A stretch of 64,000 nt of DNA from Pleurodeles waltl (lineage: Eukaryota > Chordata > Amphibia > Caudata > Salamandridae): the NCBI RefSeq assembly GCF_031143425.1, contig NC_090446.1, positions 1,025,437,066-1,025,501,065 on the forward strand, given 5' to 3'. Under the pieces are notes generated by a model. That model was not told the origin of the DNA. It did not search any database and saw nothing but the letters and a program-made list of their open reading frames with translations. Shown in pieces: positions 48,932 through 62,784 of the stretch (the stretch's first letter is position 1; each line of letters opens with the position of its first letter). A program made the position numbers and the translations under genes.

Positions 48932-48994
48932 CTCACATTTCAATGACAGAAAGTTCTGAAATCTGAGAGGAGCCACAAATTTCCTTCCACCCAG

Positions 48995-51900
48995 CGTTCC
49001 CCCAAGTCTCCTGATAAAAATGATACCTCACTTGTGTGGGTAGGCATAGCGCCTGCGACAGTAAATGCCCCAAAACACAAGGAGGACACATCCCATTTTC
49101 TGACAGAAAACAGAGGTGTTTTTTGCAAAGTGCCTACCTGTAGATTTTGGCCTCTAGCTCAGCCGGCACCTAGGGTAACCTACCAAACCTGTGCATTTTT
49201 GAAAACTAGAGACGTTGGTGAAACCAAGATGGGGTGACTTGTGGGGCTCTGACCAGGTTCTCTTACCCAGAATCTTTTGCAAACCTCAAAATTTGGGTAA
49301 AAAAACACATTTTCCTCACATTTCGGTGACAGAAAGTTCTGGAATCTGAGAGGAGCTACAAATTTCCTTCCACCCAGCGTTCCCCCAAATCTCCTGATAC
49401 AAATCATACCTCACTTGTGTGGGTAGGCCTAGCGCCCGCGGAAGGAATTACCCCAAAACACAACGTGGACACATCCCATTTTTTGATAGAAAACTGAGGT
49501 GTTTTTTACAAAGTGCCTACCTGTAGATTTTGGCCTCTAGCTCAGCCGGCACCTGGGGAGACCTACCAAACCTGTTCATTTTTTAAAACTAGAGACCTAG
49601 GGGAATCCAAGATGGGGTGGGTTGTGGGGCTCTGACCAGGTTTTGTTACCCAGAATCCTTTGCAAACCTCAGAATTTGGCTAAAAAAACAAATTTTTCTC
49701 ACATTTCGGTGACAGAAAGTTCTGAAATCTCAGAGGAGCCACAAATGTCCTTCCACCCAGTGTTCCCCCAAGTCTCCTGATAGAAATGATACCTCACTTG
49801 TGTGGGTGGGACTAGCGCCCGCGACAGGAAATGCCCCAAAACACAATGAGGACGCACCCCATTTTTTGACAGAAAACAGATGTGTTTTTTGCAAAGTGCC
49901 TACCTGTAGATTTTGGCCTCAAGCTCAGCCGCCACCTAGGGAAACCTACCAAACCTGTCCATTTTTTAAAACTAGAGACCTAGGGGAATCCAAGATGGGG
50001 TGGGTTGTGGGGCTCTGACCAGGTTCTGTTACCCAGAATCCTTTGCAAACCTCAAAATTTGGCTAAAAAAACACATTTTCCTCACATTTCGGTGACAGAA
50101 AGTTCTGGAATCTGAGAGGAGCCACAAATTTCCTTTCACCCACCGTTCCCCCAAGTTTCCCGATACAAATGATACCTCACTTGTGTGGGTAGGCCTAGCG
50201 CCCGCGACAGGAAATGACCCAAAACACAATGAGGACGCACCCCATTTTTTGACAGAAAACAGAGGTGTTTTTTGCAAAGTTCCTACCTGTAGATTTTGGC
50301 CTCGAGCTCAGCCGCCACCTAGGGAAACCTACCAAACCTGTCCATTTTTTAAAACTAGAGACCTAGGGGAATCCAAGATGGGGTGACTTGTGGGGCTCTG
50401 ACCAGGTTCTCTTACCAGAATCCTTTGCAAACCTCAAAATTTGGGTAAAAAAATACATTTTCCTCACATTTCGGTGACAGAAAGTTCTGGAATCTGAGAG
50501 GAGCTACAAATTTCCTTCCACCCAGTGTTCTCCCAAGTCTCCAGATACAAATTATACTTCACTTGTGTGGGTGGGCCTAGCGCCCGCGACAGGAAATGCC
50601 CCAAAACACAACGAGGACACATCCCATTTTTTGACAGAAAACAGAGGTGTTTTTTGCAAAGTTCCTACCTGTAGATTTTGGACTCTAGCTCAGCCGGCAC
50701 CTAGGGAAACCTACCAAACCTGTGCATTTTTTAAAACTAGAGACCTAGGGGAATCCAAGATGAGGTGACTTGTGGGGCTCTGACCAGGTTCTGTTACCTA
50801 GAATCCTTTGCAAACCTGAAAATGTGAGTAAAAAAAAACACATTTTCGTTCCATTTCGGTGACAGAAATTTCTGGAATCTGAGAGGAGCCACAAATTTCC
50901 TTCCACCCAGCGTTCCCCCGAGTATCCTGATAAAAATGATACCTCACTTGTGTGGGTAGGCCTAGCGCCCGCGACAGGAAATGCCCCAGAACACAAAGAG
51001 GAGACATCCCATTTTTTGACAGAAAACCGAGGTGTTTTTTGCAAAGTGCCTACCTGTAGATTTTGGCCTCTAGCTCAGCCGGCACCTAGAGAAACCTACC
51101 AAACCTGTGCATTTTTGAAAACTAGAGACCTAGGGGAATCCAAGATGAGGTGACTTGTGGGGCTCTGACCAGGTTCTGTTACCCAGAATCCTTTGCAAAC
51201 CTCAAAATGTGAGTAAAAAAACACATTTTCCTTACATTTCGGTGACAGAAAGTTCTGGAATCTGAGAGGAGCCACAAATTTCCTTCCACCCAGCGTTCAC
51301 CTAAGTCTCCTGATAAGAATCATACCTCACTTGTGTGGGTAGGCCTAGCGCCCGCAACAGGAAATGCCCCAAAACACAACGAGGACACATCCCATTTTTT
51401 AACAGAAGACAGAGGTGTTTTATGCAAAGTGCCTACCTGTAGATTTTGGCCTCTAGCTCAGCCGGCACCTAGGGAAACCTACCAAACCTGTGCATTTTTG
51501 AAAACTAGAGACCTAGGGGAATCCAAGATGGGGTGACTTGTGGGGCTCTGACCAGGTTCTGTTACCCAGAATCCTTTGCAAACCTCAAAATTTGGCTAAG
51601 AAAACACATTTTCCTCACATTTCGATGACAGAAAGTTCTGGAATCTAAGAGGAGCCACAAATATCCTTCTACCCAGCGTTCCCCCAAGTCTCCCGATACA
51701 AATCATACCTCACTTGTGTGGGTAGGCCTAGCACCCGCGGAAGGAATTACCCCAAAACACAACGTGGACACATCCCATATTTTGACAGAAAACAGAGGTG
51801 TTTTTTGCAAAGTGCCTACCTGTAGATTTTGGCCTCTAGCTCAGCCGGCACCTAGGGAAACCTACCAAACCTGTGCATTTTTGAAAACTAGAGACCTAGG

Positions 51901-53975
51901 GGAATCCAAGATGGGGTGACTTGTGGTGCTCTGACCAGGTTCTGTTACCCAGAATCCTTTGCAAACCTCAAAATTTGGCTAAAAAAACACATTTTCCTCA
52001 CATTTCGGTGACAGAAAGTTCTGAAATCTGAGAGGAGCCACAAATGTCCTTCCACCCAGCGTTCCCCAAGTCTCCAGATACAAATGATACCTCACTTGTG
52101 TGGGTGGGCCTAGCGCCCGAGACAGGAAATGCCCCAAAACACAACGAGGACGCATCACATTTTTTGATAGAAAACTGAGGTGTTTTTTAAAAAGTGCCTA
52201 CCTGTGATTTTGGCCTCTACAGTAGCTCAGCCGGCACCTAGGGGGACCTACCAAACCTGTGCATTTTTTTAAACTAGAGACCTAGGGGAATCCAAGATGG
52301 GGTGGGTTGTGGGGCTCTGACCAGGTTTTGTTACCCAGAATCCTTTGCAAACCTCAGAATTTGGCTAAAAAAACACATTTTCCTCACATTTCGATGACAG
52401 AACGTTCTGAAATCTGAGAGGAGCCACAAATGTCCTTCCACCCAGTGTTCCCCCAAGTCTCTTGATTCAAATGATACCACACTTGTGTGGGTGGGACTAG
52501 CGCCCGCGACAGGAAATGCCCCAAAACACAATGAGGACGCATCCCATTTTTTGACAGAAAACAGAGGTGTTTTTTGCAAAGTGCCTACCTGTAGATTTTG
52601 GCCTCTAGCTCAGCCGGCACCTAGAGAAACCTACCAAACCTGTGCATTTTTTAAAACTAGAGACCTAGGGGAATCCAAGATGAGGTGACTTGTGGGGCTC
52701 TGACAAGGTTCTGTTACCCAGAATCCTTTGCAAACCTCAAAATGTGAGAAAAAAAAAAAATTCCTTACATTTCAGTGACAGAAAGTTCTGGAATCTGAGA
52801 GGAGCCACAAATCTTCTTCCACCCAGCGTTCACCCAAGTCTCCTGATAAGAATCATACCTCACTTGTGTGGGTAGGCCTTGCGCCCGCAACAGGAAATGC
52901 CCCAAAACACAACGAGGACACATCCCATTTTTTGACAGAAAACAGAGGTGTTTTTTGCAAAGTGCCTACCTGTAGATTTTGGCCTCTAGCTCAGCCGGCA
53001 TCTAGGGAAACCTACCAAACCTGTGCATTTTTGAAAACTAGAGACCTAGGGGAATCCAAGATGGGGTGGGTTGTGGGGCTCTGACCAGGTTCTGTTACCC
53101 AGAATCCTTTGCAAACCTCAAAATCTGGCTAAGAAAACAAATTTTCCTCACATTTCGATGACAGAGAGTTCTGGAATCTGAGAGGAGCCACAAATTTACT
53201 TCTACCCAGCGTTCCCTCAAGTCTCCCGATACAAATCATACCTCACTTGTGTGGGTAGGCCTAGCGCCAGCGGAAGGAATTACCCCAAAACACAACGTGG
53301 ACACATCCCATATTTTGACAGAAAACAGAGGTGTTTTTTGCAAAGTGCCTACCTGTAGATTTTGGCCTCTAGATCAGCCGGCACCTAGGGAAACCTACCA
53401 AACCTGTGCATTTTTTAAAACTAGAGACCTAGGGGAATCCAAGATGGGGTGACTTGTGGGGCTCTGACCAGGTTCTGTTACCCAGAATCCTTTGCAAACC
53501 TCAAAATTTGGCTAAAAAAACACATTTTCCTCACATTTCGGTGACAGAAAGTTCTGAAATCTGAGAGGAGCCACAAATGTCCTTCCACCCAGCGTTCCCC
53601 CAAGTCTCCTGATACAAATGATACCTCACTTGTGTGGGTGGGCCTAGCGCCCGCGACAGGAAATGCCCCAAAATATAACGAGGACGCATCACATTTTTTG
53701 ATAGAAAACTGAGGTGTTTTTTACAAAGTGCCTACCTGTAGATTTTGGCCTCTAGCTCAGCCGCCACCTAGGGAAACCTACCAAACCTGTCCATTTTTTA
53801 AAACTAGAGACCTAGGGGAATCCAAGATGGGGTGGGTTGTGGGGCTCTGACCAGGTTTTGTTACCCAGAATCCTTTGCAAACCTCAGAATTTTGCTAAAA
53901 AAACACATTTTCCTCATATTTCGATGACAGAAAGTTCTGAAATCTGAGAGGAGCCACAAATGTCCTTCCACCCAG
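48995..53975 (+). repeat. C-to-A module outside the main HOR block (13 monomers)
   Basis: Starts: C 48995, W 49378, F 49761, G' 50144, H 50526, I 50911, J 51294, K 51677, L 52059, U 52446, V 52827, E' 53210, A 53593. The order is that of the 16-mer HOR, but many positions differ from the homogenised copies. G' is a G/F mosaic (GAGGACGCACCCC, CTCGAGCTCAG); L has CAGTA where others have CTGTA; the A-tract in U is 12 A. It therefore looks like an older or separately evolving copy of the module. Confidence 0.93.
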
Positions 53976-56900
53976 TGTTCCCCCAAGTCTCCTGATACAA
54001 ATGATACCACACTTGTGTGGGTGGGACTAGCGCCCGCGACAGGAAATGCCCCAAAACACAATGAGGACGCATCCCATTTTTTGACAGAAAACAGATGTGT
54101 TTTTTGCAAAGTGCATACCTGTAGATTTTGGCCTCTAGCTCAGCCGCCACCTAGGGAAACCTACCAAACCTGTCCATTTTTTAAAACTAGAGACCTAGGG
54201 GAATCCAAGATGGGGTGGGTTGTGGGGCTCTGACCAGGTTCTGTTACCCAGAATCCTTTGCAAACCTCAAAATTTGGCTAAAAAAACACATTTTCCTCAC
54301 ATTTTGGTGACAGAAAGTTCCGGAATCTGAGAGGAGCCACAAATGTCCTTCCACCCAGCGTTCCCCAAGGTTTCCCGATACAAATGATACCTCACTTGTG
54401 AGGGTGGGCCTAGCGCCCGCGACAGGAAATGCCCCAAAATATAACGAGGACGCATCACATTTTTTGACAGAAAACAGAGGTGTTTTTTGCAAAGTGCCTA
54501 CCTGTAGATTTTGGCCTCTAGCTCAGCCGGCATCTGGGAAACCTACCAAACCTGTGCATTTTTGAAAACTAGAGACCTAGGGGAATCCAAGATGGGGTGG
54601 GTTGTGGGGCTCTGACCAGGTTCTGTTACCCAGAATCCTTTGCAAACCTCAAAATCTGGCTAAGAAAACAAATTTTCCTCACATTTCGATGACAGAGAGT
54701 TCTGGAATCTGAGAGGAGCCACAAATTTACTTCTACCCAGCGTTCCCTCAAGTCTCCCGATACAAATCATACCTCACTTGTGTGGGTAGGCCTAGCGCCA
54801 GCGGAAGGAATTACCCCAAAACACAACGTGGACACATCCCATATTTTGACAGAAAACAGAGGTGTTTTTTGCAAAGTGCCTACCTGTAGATTTTGGCCTC
54901 TAGATCAGCCGGCACCTAGGGAAACCTACCAAACCTGTGCATTTATGAAAACTAGAGACCTAGGGGAATCCAAGATGGGGTGACTTGTGGGGCTCTGACC
55001 AGGTTCTGTTACCCAGAATCCTTTGCAAACCTCAAAATTTGGCTAAAAAAACACATTTTCCTCACATTTCGGTGACAGAAAGTTCTGAAATCTGAGAGGA
55101 GCCACAAATGTCCTTCCACCCAGCGTTCCCCCAAGTCTCCTGATACAAATGATACCTCACTTGTGTGGGTGGGCCTAGCGCCCGCGACAGGAAATGCCCC
55201 AAAATATAACGAGGACGCATCACATTTTTTGATAGAAAACTGAGGTGTTTTTTACAAAGTGCCTACCTGTAGATTTTGGCCTCTAGCTCAGCCGCCACCT
55301 AGGGAAACCTACCAAACCTGTCCATTTTTTAAAACTAGAGACCTAGGGGAATCCAAGATGGGGTGGGTTGTGGGGCTCTGACCAGGTTTTGTTACCCAGA
55401 ATCCTTTGCAAACCTCAGAATTTTGCTAAAAAAACACATTCTCCTCATATTTCGATGACAGAAAGTTCTGAAATCTGAGAGGAGCCACAAATGTCCTTCC
55501 ACCCAGCGTTCCCCAAGGTTTCCCGATACAAATGATACCTCACTTGTGTGGGTGGGCCTAGCACCCGCGACAGGAAATGCCCCAAAATATAACGAGGACG
55601 CATCACATTTTTTGACAGAAAACAGAGGTGTTTTTTGCAAAGTGCCTACCTGTAGATTTTGGCCTCTAGCTCAGCCGGCATCTAGGGAAACCTACCAAAC
55701 CTGTGCATTTTTGAAAACTAGAGACCTAGGGGAATCCAAGATGGGGTGGGTTGTGGGGCTCTGACCAGGTTCTGTTACCCAGAATCCTTTGCAAACCTCA
55801 AAATCTGGCTAAGAAAACAAATTTTCCTCACATTTCGATGACAGAGAGTTCTGGAATCTGAGAGGAGGCACAAATTTACTTCTACCCAGCGTTCCCTCAA
55901 GTCTCCCGATACAAATCATACCTCACTTGTGTGGGTAGGCCTAGCGCCAGCGGAAGGAATTACCCCAAAACACAACGTGGACACATCCCATATTTTGACA
56001 GAAAACAGAGGTGTTTTTTGCAAAGTGCCTACCTGTAGATTTTGGCCTCTAGATCAGCCGGCACCTAGGGAAACCTACCAAACCTGTGCATTTTTGAAAA
56101 CTAGAGACCTAGGGGAATCCAAGATGGGGTGACTTGTGGGGCTCTGACCAGGTTTTGTTACCCAGAATCCTTTGCAAACCTCAAAATTTGGCTAAAAAAA
56201 CACATTTTCCTCACATTTCGGTGACAGAAAGTTCTGAAATCTGAGAGGAGCCACAAATGTCCTTCCACCCAGCGTTCCCCCAAGTCTCCTGATACAAATG
56301 ATACCTCACTTGTGTGGGTGGGACTAGCGCCCGCGACAGGAAATGCCCCAAAACACAATGAGGACGCATCCCATTTTTTGATAGAAAACTGAGGTGTTTT
56401 TTACAAAGTGCCTACCTGTAGATTTTGGCCTCTAGCTCAGCCGCCACCTAGGGAAACCTACCAAACCTGTCCATTTTATAAAACTAGAGACCTAGGGGAA
56501 TCCAAGATGGGGTGGGTTGTGGGGCTCTGACCAGGTTTTGTTACCCAGAATCCTTTGCAAACCTCAGAATTTTGCTAAAAAAACACATTCTCCTCATATT
56601 TCGATGACAGAAAGTTCTGAAATCTGAGAGGAGCCACAAATGTCCTTCCACCCAGCGTTCCCCAAGGTTTCCCGATAAAAATGATACCTCACTTGTGTGG
56701 GTGGGCCTAGCGCCCGCGACAGGAAATGCCCCAAAATATAACGAGGACGCATCACATTTTTTGACAGAAAACAGAGGTGTTTTTTGCAAAGTGCCTACCT
56801 GTAGATTTTGGCCTCTAGCTCAGCCGGCATCTAGGGAAACCTACCAAACCTGTGCATTTTTGAAAACTAGAGACCTAGGGGAATCCAAGATGGGGTGGGT

Positions 56901-57804
56901 TGTGGGGCTCTGACCAGGTTCTGTTACCCAGAATCCATTGCAAACCTCAAAATCTGGCTAAGAAAACAAATTTTCCTCACATTTCGATGACAGAGAGTTC
57001 TGGAATCTGAGAGGAGCCACAAATGTCCTTCCACCCAGTGTTCCCCCAAGTCTCCTGATACAAATGATACCTCACTTGTGTGGGTAGGCCTAGCGCCAGC
57101 GGAAGGAATTACCCCAAAACACAACGTGGACACATCCCATATTTTGACAGAAAACAGAGGTGTTTTTTGCAAAGTGCCTACCTGTAGATTTTGGCCTCTA
57201 GATCAGCCGGCACCTAGGGAAACCTACCAAACCTGTGCATTTTTTAAAACTAGAGACCTAGGGGAATCCAAGATGGGGTGACTTGTGGGGCTCTGACCAG
57301 GTTCTGTTACCCAGAATCCTTTGCAAACCTCAAAATTTGGCTAAAAAAACACATTTTCCTCACATTTCGGTGACAGAAAGTTCTGAAATCTGAGAGGAGC
57401 CACAAATGTCCTTCCACCCAGCGTTCCCCCAAGTCTCCTGATACAAATGATACCTCACTTGTGTGGGTGGACCTAGCGCCCGCGACAGGAAATGCCCCAA
57501 AATATAACGAGGACGCATCACATTTTTTTATAGAAAACTGAGGTGTTTTTTACAAAGTGCCTACCTGTAGATTTTGGCCTCTAGCTCAGCAGCCACCTAG
57601 GGAAACCTACCAAACCTGTCCATTTTTTAAAACTAGAGACCTAGGGGAATCCAAGATGGGGTGGGTTGTGGGGCTCTGACCAGGTTTTGTTACCCAGAAT
57701 CCTTTGCAAACCTCAGAATTTTGCTAAAAAAACACATTTTCCTCATATTTCGATGACAGAAAGTTCTGAAATCTGAGAGGAGCCACAAATGTCCTTCCAC
57801 CCAG
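53976..57804 (+). repeat. Short-period segment: B followed by three D-E'-A triplets
   Basis: Starts: B 53976; D 54359, E' 54741, A 55124; D 55507, E' 55890, A/B 56273; D 56656, E' 57039, A 57422. The triplets repeat at 1149 bp (3 monomers), a local HOR distinct from the 16-mer. The A at 56273 is mosaic: its left part is B-like (GGGACTAG, AACACAATGAGG) and its right part A-like. D at 54359 has CTTGTGAGGGT in place of the usual CTTGTGTGGGT and a 3-bp loss in GGCATCTGGG. Confidence 0.9.
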
Positions 57805-60800
57805 TGTTCCCCCAAGTCTCCTGATACAAATGATACCACACTTGTGTGGGTGGGACTAGCTCCCGCAACAGGAAATGCCCCAAAACACAATGAGGACGCA
57901 TCCCATTTTTTGACAGAAAACAGATGTGTTTTTTGCAAAGTGCATACCTGTAGATTTTGGCCTCTATCTCAGCCGCCACCTAGGGAAACCTACCAAACCT
58001 GTCCATTTTTTAAAACTAGAGACCTAGGGGAATCCAAGATGGGGTGGGTTGTGGGGCTCTGACCAGGTTCTGTTACCCAGAATCCTTTGCAAACCTCAAA
58101 ATTTGGCTAAAAAAACACATTTTCCTCACATTTCGGTGACAGAAAGTTCCGGAATCTGAGAGGAGCCACAAATTTCCTTTCACCCAGCGTTCCCCAAGGT
58201 TTCCCGATACAAATGATATCTCACTTGTGTGGGTAGGTCTAGTGCCCGCGACAGGAAATGCCCCAAAACACAATGAGGACACATCCCATTTTTGACAGAA
58301 AACAGAGGTGTTTTTTGCAAAGTGCCTACCTGTAGATTTTGGCCTCTAGCTCGGCCGGCACCTAGGGAAACCTACCAAACCTGTGTATTTTTGAAAACTA
58401 GAGACCTAGGGGAATCCAAGATGGGGTGACTTGTGGGGCTCTGACCAGGTTCTGTTACCCAGAATCCTTTGCAAACCGCAAAATTGGGCTAAAAAAACAC
58501 ATTTTCCTCACATTTCGGTAAAAGAAAGTTCTGGAATCTGAGAGGAGCCAAACATTTCCTTCCACCCAGCGTTCCCCCAAGTCTCCCGATAAAAATGATA
58601 CCTCAGTTGTGTGGGTGGGCCTAGCGCTTAGAACAGGTAATGCCCCAAAATACGACGTGGACACATCCCATATTTTGACGGAAAACAGAGGTGTTTTTTG
58701 CAAAGTGCCTACCTGTAGATTTTGGCCTCTAGCTCAGCCGGCACCTAGGGAGTCCTACCAAACCTGTGCATTTTTTAAAACTAGAGACCTAGGGGAGTCC
58801 AAGATGGGGTGGGTTGTGGGGCTCTGACCAGGTTGTGCTACCCAGAATCCTTTGCAAACCTCAAAATTTGGGTAAAAAAACACATTTTCCTCACATTTCG
58901 GTGACAGAAAGTTCTGGAATCTGAGAGGAGCCACAAATGTCCTTCCACCCAGCGTTCCCCCAAGTCTCCTGATACAAATGATACCTCACTTGTGTGGGTG
59001 GGCCTAGCGCCCGCGACAGGAAATGCCCCAAAATATAACGAGGACGCATTACATTTTTTGATAGAAAACTGAGGTGTTTTTTACAAAGTGCCTACCTGTA
59101 GATTTTGGCCTCTAGCTCAGCCGCCACCTAGGGAAACCTACCAAACCTGTCCATTTTTTAAAACTAGAGACCTAGGGGAATCCAAGATGGGGTGGGTTGT
59201 GGGGCTCTGACCAGGTTTTGTTACCCAGAATCCTTTGCAAACCTCAGAATTTTGCTAAAAAAACACATTTTCCTCATATTTCGATGACAGAAAGTTCTGA
59301 AATCTGAGAGGAGCCACAAATGTCCTTCCACCCAGTGTTCCACCAAGTCTCCTGATACAAATGATACCACACTTGTGTGGGTGGGACTAGCGCCCGCGAC
59401 AGGAAATGCCCCAAAACACAATGAGGACGCATCCCATTTTTTGACAGAAAACAGATGTGTTTTTTGCAAAGTGCATACCTGTAGATTTTGGCCTCTAGCT
59501 CAGCCGCCACCTAGGGAAACCTACCAAACCTGTCCATTTTTTAAAACTAGAGACCTAGGGGAATCCAAGATGGGGTGGGTTGTGGGGCTCTGACCAGGTT
59601 CTGTTACCCAGAATCCTTTGCAAACCTCAAAATTTGGCTAAAAAAACACATTTTCCTCACATTTCGGTGACAGAAAGTTCCGGAATCTGAGAGGAGCCAC
59701 AAATGTCCTTCCACCCAGCGTTCCCCAAGGTTTCTCGATACAAATGATACCTCACTTGTGTGGGTGGGCCTAGCGCCCGCGACAGGAAATGCCCCAAAAT
59801 ATAACGAGGACGCATCACATTTTTTGACAGAAAACAGAGGTGTTTTTTTTTGCAAAGTACCTACCTGTAGATTTTGGCCTCTAGCTCAGCCGGCATCTGG
59901 GAAACCTACCAAACCTGTGCATTTTTGAAAACTAGAGACCTAGGGGAATCCAAGATGGGGTGGGTTGTGGGGCTCTGACCAGGTTCTGTTACCCAGAATC
60001 CTTTGCAAACCTCAAAATCTGGCTAAGAAAACAAATTTTCCTCACATTTCGATGACAGAGAGTTCTGGAATCTGAGAGGAGCCACAAATTTACTTCTACC
60101 CAGCGTTCCCTCAAGTCTCCCGATACAAATCATACCTCACTTGTGTGGGTAGGCCTAGCGCCAGCGGAAGGAATTACCCCAAAACACAACGTGGACACAT
60201 CCCATATTTTGACAGAAAACAGAGGTGTTTTTTGCAAAGTGCCTACCTGTAGATTTTGGCCTCTAGATCAGCCGGCACCTAGGGAAACCTACCAAACCTG
60301 TGCATTTTTGAAAACTAGAGACCTAGGGGAATCCAAGATGGGGTGACTTGTGGGGCTCTGACCAGGTTCTGTTACCCAGAATCCTTTGCAAACCTCAAAA
60401 TTTGGCTAAAAAAACACATTTTCCTCACATTTCGGTGACAGAAAGTTCTGAAATCTGAGAGGAGCCACAAATGTCCTTCCACCCAGCGTTCCCCCAAGTC
60501 TCCTGATACAAATGATACCTCACTTGTGTGGGTGGGCCTAGCGCCCGCGACAGGAAATGCCCCAAAATATAACGAGGACGCATCACATTTTTTGATAGAA
60601 AACTGAGGTGTTTTTTACAAAGTGCCTACCTGTAGATTTTGGCCTCTAGCTCAGCCGCCACCTAGGGAAACCTACCAAACCTGTCCATTTTTTAAAACTA
60701 GAGACCTAGGGGAATCCAAGATGGGGTGGGTTGTGGGGCTCTGACCAGGTTTTGTTACCCAGAATCCTTTGCAAACCTCAGAATTTTGCTAAAAAAACAC

Positions 60801-62784
60801 ATTCTCCTCATATTTCGATGACAGAAAGTTCTGAAATCTGAGAGGAGCCACAAATGTCCTTCCACCCAGCGTTCCCCAAGGTTTCCCGATACAAATGATA
60901 CCTCACTTGTGTGGGTGGGCCTAGCGCCCGCGACAGGAAATGCCCCAAAATATAACGAGGACGCATCACATTTTTTGACAGAAAGCAGAGGTGTTTTTTG
61001 CAAAGTGCCTACCTGTAGATTTTGGCCTCTAGCTCAGCCGGCATCTAGGGAAACCTACCAAACCTGTGCATTTTTGAAAACTAGAGACCTAGGGGAATCC
61101 AAGATGGGGTGGGTTGTGGGGCTCTGACCAGGTTCTGTTACCCAGAATCCATTGCAAACCTCAAAATCTGGCTAAGAAAACAAATTTTCCTCACATTTCG
61201 ATGACAGAGAGTTCTGGAATCTGAGAGGAGCCACAAATTTACTTCTACCCAGCGTTCCCTCAAGTCTCCTGATACAAATCATACCTCACTTGTGTGGGTA
61301 GGCCTAGCGCCCGCGGAAGGAAATACCCCAAAACACAACGTAGACACATCCCATATTTTGACAGAAAACAGAGGTGTTTTTTGCAAAGTGCCTACCTGTA
61401 GATTTTGGCCTCTAGATCAGCCGGCACCTAGGGAAACCTACCAAACCTGTGCATTTTTGAAAACTAGAGACCTAGGGGAATCCAAGGTGGGGTGACTTGT
61501 GGGGCTCTGACCAGGTTCTGTTACCCAGAATCCTTTGCAAACCTCAAAATTTGGCTAAAAAAACACATTTTCCTCACATTTCGGTGACAGAAAGTTCTGA
61601 AATCTGAGAGGAGCCACAAATGTCCTTCCACCCAGCGTTCCCCCAAGTCTCCTGATACAAATGATACCTCACTTGTGTGGGTGGGCCTAGCGCCCGCGAC
61701 AGGAAATGCCCCAAAATATAACGAGGACGCATCACATTTTTTGATAGAAAACTGAGGTGTTTTTTACAAAGTGCCTACCTGTAGATTTTGGCCTCTAGCT
61801 CAGCCGCCACCTAGGGAAACCTACCAAACCTGTCCATTTTTTAAAACTAGAGACCTAGGGGAATCCAAGATGGGGTGGGTTGTGGGGCTCTGACCAGGTT
61901 TTGTTACCCAGAATCCTTTGCAAACCTCAGAATTTTGCTAAAAAAACACATTTTCCTCATATTTCGATGACAGAAAGTTCTGAAATCTGAGAGGAGCCAC
62001 AAATGTCCTTCCACCCAGTGTTCCCCCAAGTCTCCTGATACAAATGATACCTCACTTGTGTGGGTAGGCCTAGCGCCCGCGGAAGGAATTACCCCAAAAC
62101 ACAACGTGGACACATCCCATATTTTGACAGAAAACAGAGGTGTTTTTTGCAAAGTGCCTACCTGTAGGTTTTGGCCTCTAGATCAGCCGGCACCTAGGGA
62201 AACCTACCAAACCTGTGCATTTTTGAAAACTAGAGACCTAGGGGAATCCAAGATGGGGTGACTTGTGGGGCTCTGACCAGGTTCTGTTACCCAGAATCCT
62301 TTGCAAACCTCAAAATGTGGCTAAAAAAACACATTTTCCTCACATTTCGGTGACAGAAAGTTCTGAAATCTGAGAGGAGCCACAAATGTCCTTCCACCCA
62401 GCGTTCCCCCAAGTCTCCTGATACAAATGATACCTCACTTGTGTGGGTGGGCCTAGCGCCCGCGACAGGAAATGCCCCAAAATATAACGAGGACGCATCA
62501 CATTTTTTGATAGAAAACTGAGGTGTTTTTTACAAAGTGCCTACCTGTAGATTTTGGCCTCTAGCTCAGCAGCCACCTAGGGAAACCTACCAAACCTGTC
62601 CATTTTTTAAAACTAGAGACCTAGGGGAATCCAAGATGGGGTGGGTTGTGGGGCTCTGACCAGGTTTTGTTACCCAGAATCCTTTGCAAACCTCAGAATT
62701 TTGCTAAAAAAACACATTTTCCTCATATTTCGATGACAGAAAGTTCTGAAATCTGAGAGGAGCCACAAATGTCCTTCCACCCAG
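57805..62784 (+). repeat. Thirteen-monomer segment beginning B-M-N (4980 bp)
   Basis: Starts: B 57805, M 58188, N 58570, A 58953, B 59336, D 59719, E' 60104, A 60487, D 60870, E 61253, A 61636, E 62019, A 62402. The opening B-M-N reappears at 62785 exactly 4980 bp later with shared rare changes (AGTGCCCGCG in M, GCGCTTAGAAC and GTTGTGCTACC in N). N here passes directly into A instead of O. D at 59719 has three extra T in its T run, and its 3-bp loss in GGCATCTGGG is shared with D at 54359. Confidence 0.9.

Larger units (their letters stand above)
45960..48994 (+). repeat. M-to-X module, shortened copy (8 monomers)
   Basis: Starts: 45960 M/N, 46342 O, 46725 P, 47107 Q, 47489 R, 47871 S, 48255 T', 48638 X. 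Compared with 6894-11077 it lacks the first N as a separate monomer (fused into M), the second N (fused between P and Q) and T. The Q-R-S portion matches 42897-44044 at an offset of about 4210 bp. X ends with the same 26-bp deletion seen at 11012. Confidence 0.92.

Noticed and set aside
52748..52760. Poly(A) tail of a retroposed element
   Set aside because: The A-tract sits at the fixed monomer position where every copy has A7-A8, in register with the array, with no target-site duplication or inserted sequence. It is a homopolymer length variant.
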